Assembly: GCA_030248135.1 (NCBI GenBank)
Contig: JASANC010001240.1
Span: forward strand, 112,162 to 176,161
DNA: 64,000 nt
Direction: 5' to 3'
Source of the DNA: Theristus sp. LFF4_11
Lineage: Eukaryota; Nematoda; Chromadorea; Monhysterida; Xyalidae
Shown: positions 1 to 10,384 of the stretch, piece after piece
How the letters are laid out: each line of letters opens with the position of its first letter
Numbering within the stretch: position 1 is the stretch's first letter
Made by a program: the position numbers and the translations under genes
The notes under the pieces: model-generated
Database searches by the model: none
Told to the model about the DNA's origin: nothing
What the model saw: only the letters and a program-made list of their open reading frames with translations

Positions 1-86
1 ACATGCGAAATTGGATTGTCTGGAAAATTGTAAAAAATATAAAGCTCAATTTCAGTTGGTCAATCTGCAACAGCTCAAAAATGTAC

Positions 87-1159
87 CTCATTAATTTTCT
101 GGCCTGCCATGATGTAGCAGTAGGTGATGATGGTGAATGGAATTAGCAGGTGCCACATGGTGTTCGCGATGCCGAACGCTGTTTTCATGTGCATCAGTCC
201 GCTGCCGCGCCAATCCTCGAAGCAAAACTCGCCACACAGTTTTGTTTGATTGCCGATCGTCAACGGAATCACATTCGCAAACCAGGCGCTCGGCGACGCG
301 CCGATGGCTGCGGTCAGCCAGACGCCTGCAACAAAACCCTGTGCCATGTGCTGTTGTTACCCGTGCCGTGACATTACGGGGAATGTGGTGCTGCTGACAA
401 CGAGCGGCATTTGCTGCAACTCCATCGGCGTCAACCTGTGTCGCACCGTGTGACAGCCAGCACACCACATAACAGCAATAGCTGCATCACCTTTCAGCCT
501 CGTTGTAAGTACAGGCGTGTTTTGTGAAAACTGTTTTAGCCGCGATTACCAAAAGCACTGAGAACACAACACAGCGGTGACACCCGTTCACCTACCGATG
601 GTCAGAGCGATTGCCTGCTGCCCGCTGACCGGTTGAAACTGGTGTGCCTTGACGATCATGATGTAGCGGTCGAGCGCAATGCACGTCAGCGTGTAGGCAG
701 AGATGGAGAACGCCATGCCCTGCACCAAGTATTTCCAAACAACAAATATTGTTTGCGCTTATATTGCAAGTCTAACCACAAACTGGGCACATTTTTACCG
801 GCACCCACCTGCACGAGCATCAGAAACTTGCACATGAACAGTCCGAAAATCCAGACGTTTATGAAGACCATAATTGGCGTAAAAATGCCACTGGTCAGGG
901 TTAAAAGCAAGTCCGAGACTGCCAGTGAGCCAATGAAGAAGTTTCGCACCGTCCATAAATGATCGCATTTGAGAATGGTGAATAGTATGGACACATTGCA
1001 AATGAGAGACAAAATGATGACAATGGTGTAGAGCGAGCCAAAGATCACCTGCACACTTGTGTACGTGGCCAAGTCAAACTCTTGATAGTAAGCTTGCACG
1101 GGAACACAAGTGGTGTCATTCTTTGGTGTGGTCAATATGAAGTCGTTGGTGCGGTTCAT
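87..1159 (-). CDS. Neuropeptide Y/F-type GPCR, exons 1-3 (3' end lies off the window)
   Basis: Three minus-strand exons, 1159-809, 719-596 and 325-87, join in phase (0, then 1) to 238 codons and end at a donor (GAG|GTACAT), so the gene continues off the left edge. The start ATG at 1159 opens an extracellular tail with two N-glycosylation sequons. TM1 to TM5 are visible: the TM2 run LAVSDLLLTL, a Cys before TM3, CIALDRY at the end of TM3 (DRY motif), TM4 over the second intron, then FCFEDW in the second extracellular loop before TM5 (LLIPFTIITYCYIM). The C-x-EDW loop motif is typical of neuropeptide Y/F receptors, class A receptors that signal through G proteins at the plasma membrane. The ligand cannot be told. 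TM6, TM7 and the C-tail are missing from the window. Confidence 0.88.
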
Positions 1160-1298
1160 AGTTCGGAATAATCTTGATTTTATTCACTTGCGTTTCAGTT
1201 TTAATTTATTCTGGTTGTTTTTTGCATGTCGACGACGGTGGTGATGGTGCATAACTTGACGACACGGCAGTGGCACCGAAGATGACACATGTAATGCA

Positions 1299-1552
1299 CA
1301 GAATGGCCGAATAAACAAAGGGGTCCTGGTATTCTCCATCAAGACGGGATCAGTCGTAGACAAGGAGTTGCCTTTTCAAGTATGCCAAGATAATTCTCAA
1401 TCGTGTGCGCAAAAAAGAGCGCATGAACAGAATTGCACGAAGAATCAATTAGATCAAGAAGCACGTCAAATGACAAACAATTGCGTTTCTGAACGTTTTT
1501 TTTTTCATTCAAGTTTCGCGCGCTCCCTGCTCCCGGTTGAACAAAGCTGGAA
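1299..1552 (-). mobile_element. MITE family C, degraded copy
   Basis: A reverse-oriented copy of a roughly 265 bp repeat seen at five other places here (22877, 26247, 33257, 54708, 57768). It begins with a GGCCGAATAAA-like end, contains the poly-T and CGCGCGCTCC blocks of the family, and has no coding capacity. The better copies have terminal inverted repeats of the form TACGGTATGGCCGATTAAA. This copy has diverged ends. Confidence 0.7.
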
Positions 1553-2488
1553 CAGCAGATGATAGTCTAAAATAACTCAAACTTAGAACATCTTTGAATG
1601 TCTGCATAGATGAAAAAAGAAAATTAAAAAAAAGACTGCACAAACGCAGACAGAAAACTGAGATTATGCAAATTTTGAAAGCTGTTTCTGCCTGCGAGCA
1701 ACTGGCTGTGAACATCATAAGCAAACGCTTTCGCACAAAACACCACCAATCTAGGTATGTACAAATACGCGTCGTACTGCTGGCAAAGAACTAAATTGAA
1801 TTGTAAACCGAAAATTAGAATCTCCGAAGCCATGTTACCATAAATTATAAAGACAGCAATGGAAAGTAGTCCAAAACAAGACAAATTCAATCATGCGCAC
1901 ACGTGCTAATTCAATATCAAGCGCTGAGCAGTCTTTGTTCACGGCTGCCATCACACAAGCATACATTTTTGTATGCCATGGCGTACATATGGCCACGGCG
2001 AGGAGAAAACGAAGAAGCTGAAATTGCAATTTCTAAGACAACTTCAGTCAAGTTCTGTCAAATTTTCTTATCAAATTTTTGTTCAAGATGATGCCATGTC
2101 TCAGTAAAAACTGTCATATTTCAATTAAAAAAGATTCAGACACACAAGGCCATGTTAAAATAATGCAGCACTCGACCTAAGTTTTGCAATAATAATGGTG
2201 TCTCGATTGTGATCAAGTCAAAATAATGAACAGTGCGACCATGCCGCAAAAGACCGCGTCATGATACGAAACGCCAGTTTGTCATCAAACTTTTTCGATC
2301 ATTTTCAGTCATTTATCATTACTATTATTGCATATTGACCGTCTCCACGTGTCCGACAGGTTTGTTTTTGTGTTTTGTTTGAATTGGATGATGATGCATA
2401 TTGCATATGCCATGCTGTGTTGACAAACAATGAAGCATGGAGTCACACTGATAAACGTGGCTGAAATGAGTGAAAATTGTGCAAACTA
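1553..2488. other. No gene seen
   Basis: AT-rich sequence upstream of the GPCR start. Short open frames on both strands have no recognisable domain or splice context. I see no RNA gene. Confidence 0.5.
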
Positions 2489-2654
2489 CAGCCGAACTCT
2501 AAATTATAGGGAATCAGCTGATTGGTTGGTGGTCACGTGATGCATGTTTTCTGTGCTGGCATTGCTGTGGGGCGGAGTTTGGTTTGCACAGAAAGCATGC
2601 ATAATCATAATCACCAACGAATCAGCTGATTACCCATAATTTAGAGTTCGACTT
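2489..2654. mobile_element. Tc1/mariner-type MITE, 166 bp
   Basis: Terminal inverted repeats of about 45 bp start CAGYCGAACTCTAAATTAT and run into AATCAGCTGATTGGTTGGT. The element is flanked by TA at 2487-2488 and 2655-2656. The CAG start and the TA duplication are typical of Tc1/mariner-derived elements. No transposase is present, so it would depend on a helper in trans. A second copy ends at 6925. Confidence 0.85.
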
Positions 2655-3435
2655 TAGTGCAAAATGCGCTTTTACAATTTACACAAGTTTGAAAAAAATA
2701 TGCCTCAAGGGCATAAAAAGGCTAATATAAATATTATTTCAGATTTTGACAGATAGAAAAGACTTTTAGATAAATAGATTTCTATTTCTATTAGGGGACA
2801 AAAAAGGTGTAATTGTGGGAGTTTGCTACCGCGCCTCCCATGATTTTACTGATGTGGAAGTCGGATGAATACGCCACTAAATGTTCGTTGGTTTTCTGTT
2901 CCACGAAAACCGATAGGTTTGAAATGTGTGAAAGAGTAACAATAAGACCTATTCAAACCGAACGAAGTACATATGTACACTGAATTGAACAAAAAGAAAA
3001 CCAGAAGCTATATTGCGTCTTGGTCAGAAAGGTTCTGGGTCCAAAAACGCGTTTTCAATGCCGCTGTTTACATGAAAATCGAATGAATAATGTATTGTAT
3101 GTACCATGCAGTATATTTCAAATGCTTTTTTAAAAGTGTTGCAATCAGCGCGTTTCCTCCCAACCCGAAATTTTTAGGGGCCACCTCAAATGCTGAAACT
3201 ACATGTATGACAAAGGACGGATTTCGGGTACGTGAGTTCAAAAATGCGAATGGAAAGTTTGCGTGAGTTTTCTATTGCGCCCGCGCTTGGTTGAAAGGGT
3301 TAAAAATTTTTGAATATTATATCACTTGAAGCTTGAAAACTGCGTACCCAAACAAATACAAAGTCTCTCAGTTTGAATGCTCATCAGCATATAAGGAAAT
3401 GATTTTTAAGACATTTTTTATTCATTAAAAATAAT
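2655..3435. other. No gene seen
   Basis: AT-rich, with no long open frame, clear repeat or RNA gene. A short stretch near 2820-2850 resembles the sequence just before the hairpin at 23539, perhaps remnants of one repeat. Confidence 0.4.
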
Positions 3436-3666
3436 TTGAACTTGATGAGCAAAATTGTGAGGCGGAACATTTATCAAAAAATAGTCACCACTCGAGCACT
3501 CCGTGTATCGAAATGTACAAAAACTGCATCAGCGCCTTTTTTGCGTGACGACCGTCAGTATGAGCAGCAAAATGCATTGGCTTACAGAAAGCACTCTCGC
3601 ATCTCAATGATTGTAGAAGAAATACGTCGTTTAAGGCATCGTGAACATGTTGATATAACTGAATAA
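3436..3666 (+). CDS. Possible small ORF or 3' exon, unrecognised
   Basis: A 76-codon open frame of basic, charged composition (for example IRRLRHREH). Its stop overlaps an AATAAA hexamer at about 3662-3667, an arrangement seen in compact 3' ends. There is no recognised domain, no clear upstream exon, and it is not certain that the first codon is a true start. It could be a chance frame. Confidence 0.15.
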   Translation: MNLMSKIVRRNIYQKIVTTRALRVSKCTKTASAPFLRDDRQYEQQNALAYRKHSRISMIVEEIRRLRHREHVDITE

Positions 3667-4667
3667 AAAAGCATGCCGAAAAAAATATATTTGCTGCCGC
3701 CGCCGAATGGTGAAATGGCTTTCCACAGAGGAGAGCAGAGCTGCAGAGTGGCGCTGTACAAATTGCCAGGCGCAGCCACAGATGAACCGTTAAAATCACG
3801 AAAAGAAAATGCGACGCGACGTCATGGATTTGATTTTTGTCCCTTTTCTGCTTTTGGGCAATTTTTGTTGTTCATTTCGTGCAGTTTTGTTACTTGAAAC
3901 CACGAAAACGGAAACGTTATAGTAGTCTGTGCCTGATCTCATGCAATCTAAAAACAGGCAGCTTTGAAAAGCTTGTTGAAACCAAGAGGAAAGCAGCTTG
4001 AGCTCCAGGAGCGTTGTCATTCATGGTCCAGTTTTTGCACATCCAGATTGGGACACCTTCGTCAGCTGCCGGTTGAGGTTACACACATCCATGGAGAAGG
4101 GGAGATTTGTTGCCGATTGTTGTGTTCTTCATTTTGTCACATTTCATCCGTTCATATGCATTACCTTCAGCAGCGTTTTTTTCTGTAATCACAAACAGAA
4201 ACTATACATCAGCATTTTTGGCAAAACATTTTCAAAAAGCGCGGTAAACAACTTGCCGTGCAATTTACGTGTGTGACGAGTGAGTGATCTAAAAACTCCA
4301 GAAAACTAACAATGAGTGACGTTGATTTTCAATGGAGCTTAAATAAAACTTATACTCACTTAAAGAAATGTAGCTGATAATGGGTGACGAGGAGTAAACA
4401 ATGCATTCAGACAGTGTTTGTGGCAGACTGAGTTATTCGGTAATTTTCGGTGGTTTACGCATAATCGTTTTTATTCTGAATACGTACAAATTGACAAAAA
4501 ATACAACCTGCCGCTGCCATTCAGTCAAACCCATGCAGCGAGGCGTTTTTTATTTGACCTCAGGACACTAATAATTACATAAATGCTTTTGTGCGCAGTC
4601 GCAATTCTTGCTCACATTCAGTTTCCCACCATTCACGTACGAAATCAGTCCCAGTACGAAATCAACG
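3667..4667. other. No gene seen, upstream region of the PAN/ShKT gene
   Basis: Several overlapping short frames on the plus strand without shared features. No repeat family member was recognised. The promoter of the gene starting at 4668 must lie here, but no motif stands out. Confidence 0.4.
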
Positions 4668-5822
4668 ATGGTCAATGATCAGTTTCTTGTGATCTCCGCA
4701 GCGTTGTTGAACGTTGTTTTATTTTTACACCACCGTGTGAACGGCCAGTGCGTGCAGGAGCCTGATATGATACTCGTTGGGTTTGCTGATCAGGTGCAAG
4801 AAGGCGTGCCCGACCTGCAGACGTGCATGCAGCTTTGCAAGGACAGTCCGCAATGCAAGTATGTCGCCAGGTTTCTTGCAGTGTAGCGTTTCAGTTCATG
4901 TATTCGAATGGTTAAAATATATAAGCGTGTGAAACAGTTGACACGTTTCAAAAATACCATTGCTCATGCCGTTGCACATGGCATTTTATGTGCCAAATTT
5001 CAAGCCATTTCATTGTCTCTTCCCAAAATCCGTGATGGCACAGATTTTGGGGACAGATTTTGGCTTGGATAATACTACAATCTATGGCATAAGTTTGGCA
5101 AACAAAATGGTATGGACAATGGCATTAAAGTGTGAATCAGCCAGTCAACTCTTGGCGCAACAACTTTTGCACAGAACGCTGTGATATGTTTGCAGCTCTG
5201 GAATGTATTTCCCCGGTGACACAACGTGCATTCAAAACTCGGAGAGCAGCGTCACTCAGCCGGGTCTGTTTGTGCCAAACGACGTTGAGGGTGAAGTGGT
5301 TTACTTCATGGGCGACTGTCCACCCGATACCGGTACAAACATTGAAACTACAGAAACTCAAAATACATGCACAGTGGCGGCCAAAAGTTTTGCAACGCTG
5401 CGCGCTGTGGATATGGCGTGTATATAAATTCTTATAATAGCGTTTGTACGGCTGATGCAACACGCGCGCAGCGTTCCAACACTTTTGGCCGCCACCGCAC
5501 ATTAAAAATAGAAAGTTCAACTGTCATAACAAGTAACTTTACAACATGCGCGACAACAACGCTTTAGGCGGTGGTGGATCAGCAACATGTGTCGACCTGC
5601 AGAAGCCATCGTTCTGCGAAAAGTTTGTCTCAAGCGGACTTTGTGCAAGCAGTCGCGTTGCATTGCAATACTGCGCAAACACTTGTGACCGATGTGAGCA
5701 AAGTGAGTCGAAATGGTGGCTGGACAAACTTGGGACCAAGGCACTGCCGTTCAAGGGTTGGAGATGACCTGCATCTGCACGGCGCTGCAGTTCGCGGTTG
5801 CAATGTTTATTATCGAGATTAG
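4668..5822 (+). CDS. Secreted PAN/Apple plus ShKT domain protein (164 aa)
   Basis: Exons 4668-4858, 5196-5332, 5568-5702 and 5791-5822 join in phase to 164 codons. The chosen start is the ATG before a signal peptide (FLVISAALLNVVLFLHH), rather than an upstream in-frame codon. Residues from about 29 form a PAN/Apple domain: TCMQLCKDSPQC, then SGMYFPGDTTCIQN across the first intron (donor AA|GTATGT), ending near the GDCP cysteine. A glycine linker leads to a full six-cysteine ShKT domain (spacing C-8-C-8-C-9-C-3-C-2-C, CVDLQKPSF to CANTCDRC). PAN modules bind protein or carbohydrate. ShKT domains are very common in secreted nematode proteins and resemble potassium-channel-blocking toxin folds, but no toxicity can be inferred. 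The last nine-codon exon is the least certain; without it the frame reads to a stop at 5765-5767. Confidence 0.8.
5371..5500. repeat. Intronic inverted repeat (hairpin)
   Basis: Inside intron 2 of the PAN/ShKT gene, an arm near 5371-5411 (core TGGCGGCCAAAAGT) is repeated in reverse complement near 5462-5500. Arms are about 35 bp with a 50 bp loop. The frame through the left arm ends at a stop, so the arm is intronic. It may be a small foldback element or a structured intron. Confidence 0.75.
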
Positions 5823-5878
5823 GGTCACATGTTTTGGGTCATATATTTTCAAAGTCGTTATTTCCTGAAAATTTCTAT

Positions 5879-6340
5879 TACCATATTACCCCATTAACCC
5901 CCCCCCCCATTAATCCCCCCACCAATAAACCCCCAGCCCCACGACATTTTCCGAATAATCCCCCCCCTCACAAATAATCTCCCATGGGGGATTATTGGAA
6001 ACCTGTTTGAAACACATACCCAACGAATTCAGTGGCTGGTTGCAGTGAAAATAAAGAAATTGTGCTACCAAAAAAGGCCCCAAATGGATGAGTTTATGGT
6101 AATTTCATTACAAAAGGCTGTTATAAAAGGAAATTTCTATTCTAGAGTAGAAGTTTCTGCGACTTTCTTGCCTGCCATGCAAGGTATTTTTGCCATTTTT
6201 CAATAAACCCCCACCCCTAGAATTTGTTTGTAAATAAACTCCCCCCCCCAATAACCCCCTCCCCCACCAATAAACCCCCACCCCTAAAAGTCACTGACGT
6301 ATTAATCCCCCATGGGGGTTTATTGGAGGTAATACGGTAT
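5879..6340 (+). mobile_element. MITE family A (C-rich ends), copy 1
   Basis: A 460 bp element bounded by TACCATATTACC and GGTAATACGGTA ends, with runs of CCCCC and CCATGGGGG palindromes next to each end. Its interior matches the copies at 15461-15885 (inverted) and 23721-24316. This copy keeps the uninterrupted site GTGCTACC that is split by another element in the third copy. There is no coding frame. Confidence 0.85.
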
Positions 6341-6744
6341 GTGTGCATTCCTTATTTTTTTGGGTACAGAGTTTTTAGAATTTTCAATTTCAAACATCGA
6401 ATTTCATGTTCAACATTTTTTCATTGATGTTGCATCGTACTTAAGAGGGGTTGGTAAAAAAATGAACGATTTAAAAAATTTATATGTGAAGTGTTATGCA
6501 GTTCAAACAAGTTTTCATTGTTGTTTTGTCCACATATCGACGACTCATGAACCGTGATCATGTGAGCACTCATGAATTTCTACGTGGACAGGGGCACATT
6601 GCCCCAACTGTTCCATGGCCGCTTCACAATTTTCCTGCTTCGGTGTGCGCCTCTCAGCGGATGCCGGAAACATTTACTGTAAGCAGTAGGCTGGCATACT
6701 GTGGCCACATCATCGCATGGATCTGTTGAGTCGATGCCTAATAA
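6341..6744. other. No gene seen
   Basis: A 78-codon plus-strand frame at 6496-6729 lacks any recognisable motif. If the minus-strand gene at 7126-8631 continues downstream, its next exon should lie here or further left, but I could not place one in phase. Confidence 0.3.
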
Positions 6745-6925
6745 GAAATGATACTTCACATAGTTTGCCTGCCAGCTGATTGGTTGGTGATCACTTTCTG
6801 ATCACAATCACTGATGCTTTCTGTGCAGAATAAACCCCGCCTCCACAGCAAGGTCTGCCCAGAAAGCGCATGCATCAGAGATCACCAACTAGTCAGCTGA
6901 TTGCCTATAATTTAGAGTTCGACTG
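6745..6925. mobile_element. Tc1/mariner-type MITE, second copy, left end decayed
   Basis: The right end reads ATAATTTAGAGTTCGACTG followed by TA, the reverse complement of the CAGTCGAACTC terminus of the 2489 copy. The AGCTGATTGGTTGGTGATC inner block is present on both arms. The left terminus is degraded, so its start is approximate. It abuts the family F element at 6928 through a shared TA. Confidence 0.75.
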
Positions 6926-6927
6926 TA

Positions 6928-7112
6928 TTATCGTTTCAGGAAGACCACGAAGCACAAAAGTTTCACATCCTAAGGAAAAACCGCACAGCCGAACCAAACC
7001 CGTAAAACGTCAGCACGGCCAAGTGTCTACCGTACCTAATTTTAAATCCTCTGAAACATTTTCCTATCCCCGTGTGCAACGCATTGAGTCCCGGAACCAA
7101 AATAAAAGATAA
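6928..7112 (-). mobile_element. MITE family F, copy 3
   Basis: It starts TTATCGTTTCAGGAAGACC, ends AAAATAAAAGATAA, and is flanked by TA on both sides (6926-6927, 7113-7114). It is related to the copies at 23853-24050 and 33598-33794, with lower identity. It lies 13 bp from the last visible exon of the gene at 7126-8631, so it is intronic or 3' to that gene. Confidence 0.8.
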
Positions 7113-7125
7113 TAGTTGATTTCAC

Positions 7126-8631
7126 CTTCGGTCAGTTCGTCGATATCGCCTGAAAAGGTTCTCGATCTGTACATCAACGGCGTCTGTGTCGTTCGCTGCT
7201 GCTTTTTACGACCGCCTTTTTTGAATTTTCGCGGCTCTGCACGCGTGTTCGAAACTGGGCCTTTTTGAAATTCTGTTGCCACCCCAGACAACACATTTTC
7301 GCCAATGATCAGTTTCGGTCGAGCGTACGTCTGTTGAAGTGCGTAGTGGCGTTTGGTGGACTTGGGTTGCTTGTCTGGTTGAGCCGGTGCCTGATCAACA
7401 CTCTTCACTGTCTGCTGTTCACTGACGCACATTGGCGCTGACGCGCACACGTTCAATTGCTTGTGGGCCTGCAGATCAAGACAAACGTGCATTTCAAGTA
7501 CAAAATATGGAAATCCGCTTGTTTTAAGTAACAACTGAACAAAACAATGTTCCAAAACGTTGAGCATTGTATGTTGATGAGAGTGACCTGCAGCGACCAA
7601 TGGCAGTCGTTTGCGAGCGACACAGCGGCGCTGCCCGATTCTTCGTGTATCGGTGCCAGCGCAGCCATTCCGTCTCCCCCCGCGACCGTCTCCACACGCA
7701 TCAACGAGCCGCCCAGCAAGATCAGTCGGTCTTCCATTAGACCATGAGTTTTAGTGTTCAGCAAATGTTCGCATTCGGAGATGAAGTCATTGTTCAGATG
7801 TAACGGCGGTGCCGCGTCGCCCACGTTGCTTGCTTTTGAGTCAAACAATCAGATTGAAGCACAAATCAAATGTCATTTTCTAATCCGAGACACATCTTTT
7901 AGACTTATGCCGACGCGAGAATGCAGTTTTCAAGGTTACCGAACTTTCAAACGACATTTGTAGTGTCAGGGAATGCTCTAACAGTTCACAAAATTCGTCA
8001 TGGAAAGTTGTGTGTGGTCACCGCGGCTCTTCGTACGGGCAAAACCCTTTTGTGAACCGTTTTGTTTTGCATTTTGACATTCGACCACATAGAAAATGAA
8101 TGTTTGCAATATTTTTCAGAATGGAGCATTCATACTAGCAGAAAGCAGAGCGACCTTGACTGCTGCTGCCACTTGCAACGGACTGCAGGAACAAACGGGG
8201 TGGCGTCTGCACGGGCAATGTCGGCTCCACCGGCTCGCAGTTGTGCAGCAACGACGCTTTCTGGTCGCACGACTGGCCCAGCAATAGAGAGCTTCTGAAA
8301 ACAATCTCATTTATGGGAGTTTGGCAAAAAAACGAACCAGAGAATGTTGATGGTGATGCCGTGACCTGCTTTGTTTCTGCTGCGACTGCCGATCGGACGA
8401 GCAATCTTCTGGACTCGCTTGACTGATTTGCGGCACCAGTGGCGGCCGTGTGTGGTAGGGCCGAGTGGGGCTGATTGCCGGACAGCGCAGTTGTTCCTGG
8501 AGCGTCCGTTGGCGGGAATCTGTTTGGTGTGCTCGCACGTCACGGGCATCATCGTAGAGCGCGAGCTCAGCAGCCGGCTCACACGCCAACTGAACTAGTC
8601 TGTATTGTGTTATCTTGATTTCAATTAGCAT
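7126..8631 (-). CDS. Unrecognised multi-exon gene, hydrophilic Gln/Ser-rich protein (partial)
   Basis: Exons 8631-8366, 8294-8155, 7832-7588 and 7468-7126 (minus) keep one frame across phases 2, 1 and 0, which is strong evidence for a real gene. The 331 codons end at a donor (GAAG|GTGAAA), so further exons are expected to the left. The protein is hydrophilic and likely disordered: SQASPEDCSSDRQSQQKQS early, then a more ordered stretch with CEHLLNTKTHGLMEDRLILL, and a basic tail with KFKKGGRKKQQR. I recognise no domain. The ATG at 8631 is in frame, but an acceptor-like TTCAG 40 bp inside could mean earlier exons exist. The acceptor of exon 3 (TCAAAAG) is weak. Confidence 0.55.
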
Positions 8632-8639
8632 TCTGGAGC

Positions 8640-8870
8640 ATAGTCGGTTGAAAGTTTAAACGGTCAGAAATTTGAAAATTTAGAAATTAAAAAGTTTACT
8701 TAACGTTCTGTTAAGATTCGCATGTGGAGAAGTTTAGAAGTTGTGGTACTGAATCCGTGATTCAAAAGTTTAGAAGAATGAAAAGTTTAGTAGATAATTT
8801 AGAGGTTAGAAGTTTAGAACTTCACAAGTAATAAAAGTTCAGAACTTCAAAAATTTAGTTTAGGGAGGCT
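8640..8870. repeat. Degenerate AAGTTTAGAA-type simple repeat
   Basis: Irregular repetition of words such as AAGTTTAGAA, AAATTTAGAA and AAAAGTTTAG, likely a decayed minisatellite. A similar stretch with GAACTTTAGAACTTTC lies at about 47100-47200. Confidence 0.6.
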
Positions 8871-9555
8871 TAGAAAAGCGCACAGGTTCGTGTTTCTTTC
8901 TACCGTTGTTGTGTGTTGTGTGGTGGTGACGTGGTCCTGGTGCTGGTTGACGCGATGTCACTGCTGCTGTCAGTTGCAGTTTTTCTCGCCTTCCGTCGAC
9001 GGCAACGCACCGAGACACAATGGTCTGAGTGTCCATGTGGTTCGTTCGGAAACAGGGAATAGCTGAGCTGATGACATGCGTACACACTGCAAGCAGAGTT
9101 ACAAGGAAACATTGTACAAGCAAACAAAGCTCAATAGAATTGCGATGTGTTGGTTGGAGCAACTTGTGGCTACAGAAAAGTGCATGTGTGAACACGACGA
9201 GTCGGGCGAGTGTGCAGATTCGGTTGCCCACGAACACGCACCACATGAAGCAGATGACGACGCACACGAGCAGCAGGGCGCCCGTGAGCAAGTTGCTGAG
9301 CAACAGCGCTCGCTGCAGCTGCTGCACGGCGCCGTGCGTCGCCTTCAGGTGTCTGTACGCGTTGAGTTGATTGCGCCAGATCTGTGTGAACGAGAAGTAT
9401 TCCATCTGTTCGCTGACTCTGGCGGCGTCACCGTTCGCTGCCACTTGCGCTTGCGTCCGTGTGTCTGCGTGCGTACTGCGGTCGTCTGCGTCCAGCATCC
9501 TGGCGCGTTTTCGGAACTCCACCGAGCCAAACGTGTCGGCAGCCATTTTTAGCAT
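8860..9555 (-). CDS. Possible membrane protein gene, 3' structure uncertain
   Basis: The minus-strand frame starts at ATG 9555 or, better, ATG 9546 (context AAAAATGGCTG). About 70 hydrophilic residues with RKRARMLDADDRS and SFTQIWRNQLNAYRHLK lead to one clear transmembrane segment (LLSNLLTGALLLVCVVICFMW). After about position 9230 the frame can be read through to a stop at 8860. More likely an intron ends near 9095 (TTGCAG) and another frame gives a basic, Ser/Thr-rich tail ending near 8900. The family is not recognised. The N-terminal exon is the reliable part. Confidence 0.4.
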   Translation of the reverse strand: MLKMAADTFGSVEFRKRARMLDADDRSTHADTRTQAQVAANGDAARVSEQMEYFSFTQIWRNQLNAYRHLKATHGAVQQLQRALLLSNLLTGALLLVCVVICFMWCVFVGNRICTLARLVVFTHALFCSHKLLQPTHRNSIELCLLVQCFLVTLLAVCTHVISSAIPCFRTNHMDTQTIVSRCVAVDGRREKLQLTAAVTSRQPAPGPRHHHTTHNNGRKKHEPVRFSKPP

Positions 9556-10384
9556 CCAACAATCGACAGTTCACGGATTGATCGAAAACGCAAAAACTTC
9601 AGGTTGATTTCAGTGTATTTCACGTTTCATATTTTTAGACCTTGTTTATCCTGGGTGGGTGAAAGGAAAAGCGCGCTTTGACTTTAAAGCATACATACAT
9701 GTATCACCAATAAGCTTCGTTTCTTAGAAACTGCAATGGTTTTGTCGTAATGAAGCACTTGAATACTTTCAACCCTGCGAGTTTGTGTTTTGTATGTGCC
9801 CGTGTCTGAACTTATCATATAATGCAAATTACATGCTCCTTATAATTTGCTTGTCTGCCCTCAGGTTTGCAATTTCGTCAACCGTGCAAATATGAAAACA
9901 AAAAAAAACGTTTTTTGCTGCAGAGGTTGCTATTAGGCATTTTTTGAACGTCTTATTCTTTTTTAGATTCACAGATACACAAACGCAAACAAGGGCAGCG
10001 ACATTAGAAATCTCTACAATTCACAGCATGAGTTGACATTTTTAAAAGCGCAAACGATTTTGGGCATCATTTTATTCAGTGCATGTGCTGTGCGCGCCGC
10101 AGCGTAAACGGTTGATGAATCTTCGCAGTATTATTTTGAAACGATCACGTAAGATTACTTTTGAAAACAATGGAAAACAATGACTTTGGAAGAATTTTCA
10201 ACCAACTCTGTTCTGTGCTGCTGGTTGAAAAAGCGAAAATGCACAATTGCAAATACCATTTTCAGCGTAAATTTGTACTAGATACAATTTGCTGAAAATC
10301 AGAAGTTCACAAAAACTGTCAGTGCATATGCATGACAACAAACCGTTCAGAAGCTTTTCGGGCAAATTGAACCAGTCTGCGACA
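9556..10384. other. Intergenic region between divergent genes
   Basis: This separates the minus-strand start at 9546/9555 from the collagen start at 10385, so promoters of both may lie here. The sequence is AT-rich, and no repeat or motif was recognised. Confidence 0.4.
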
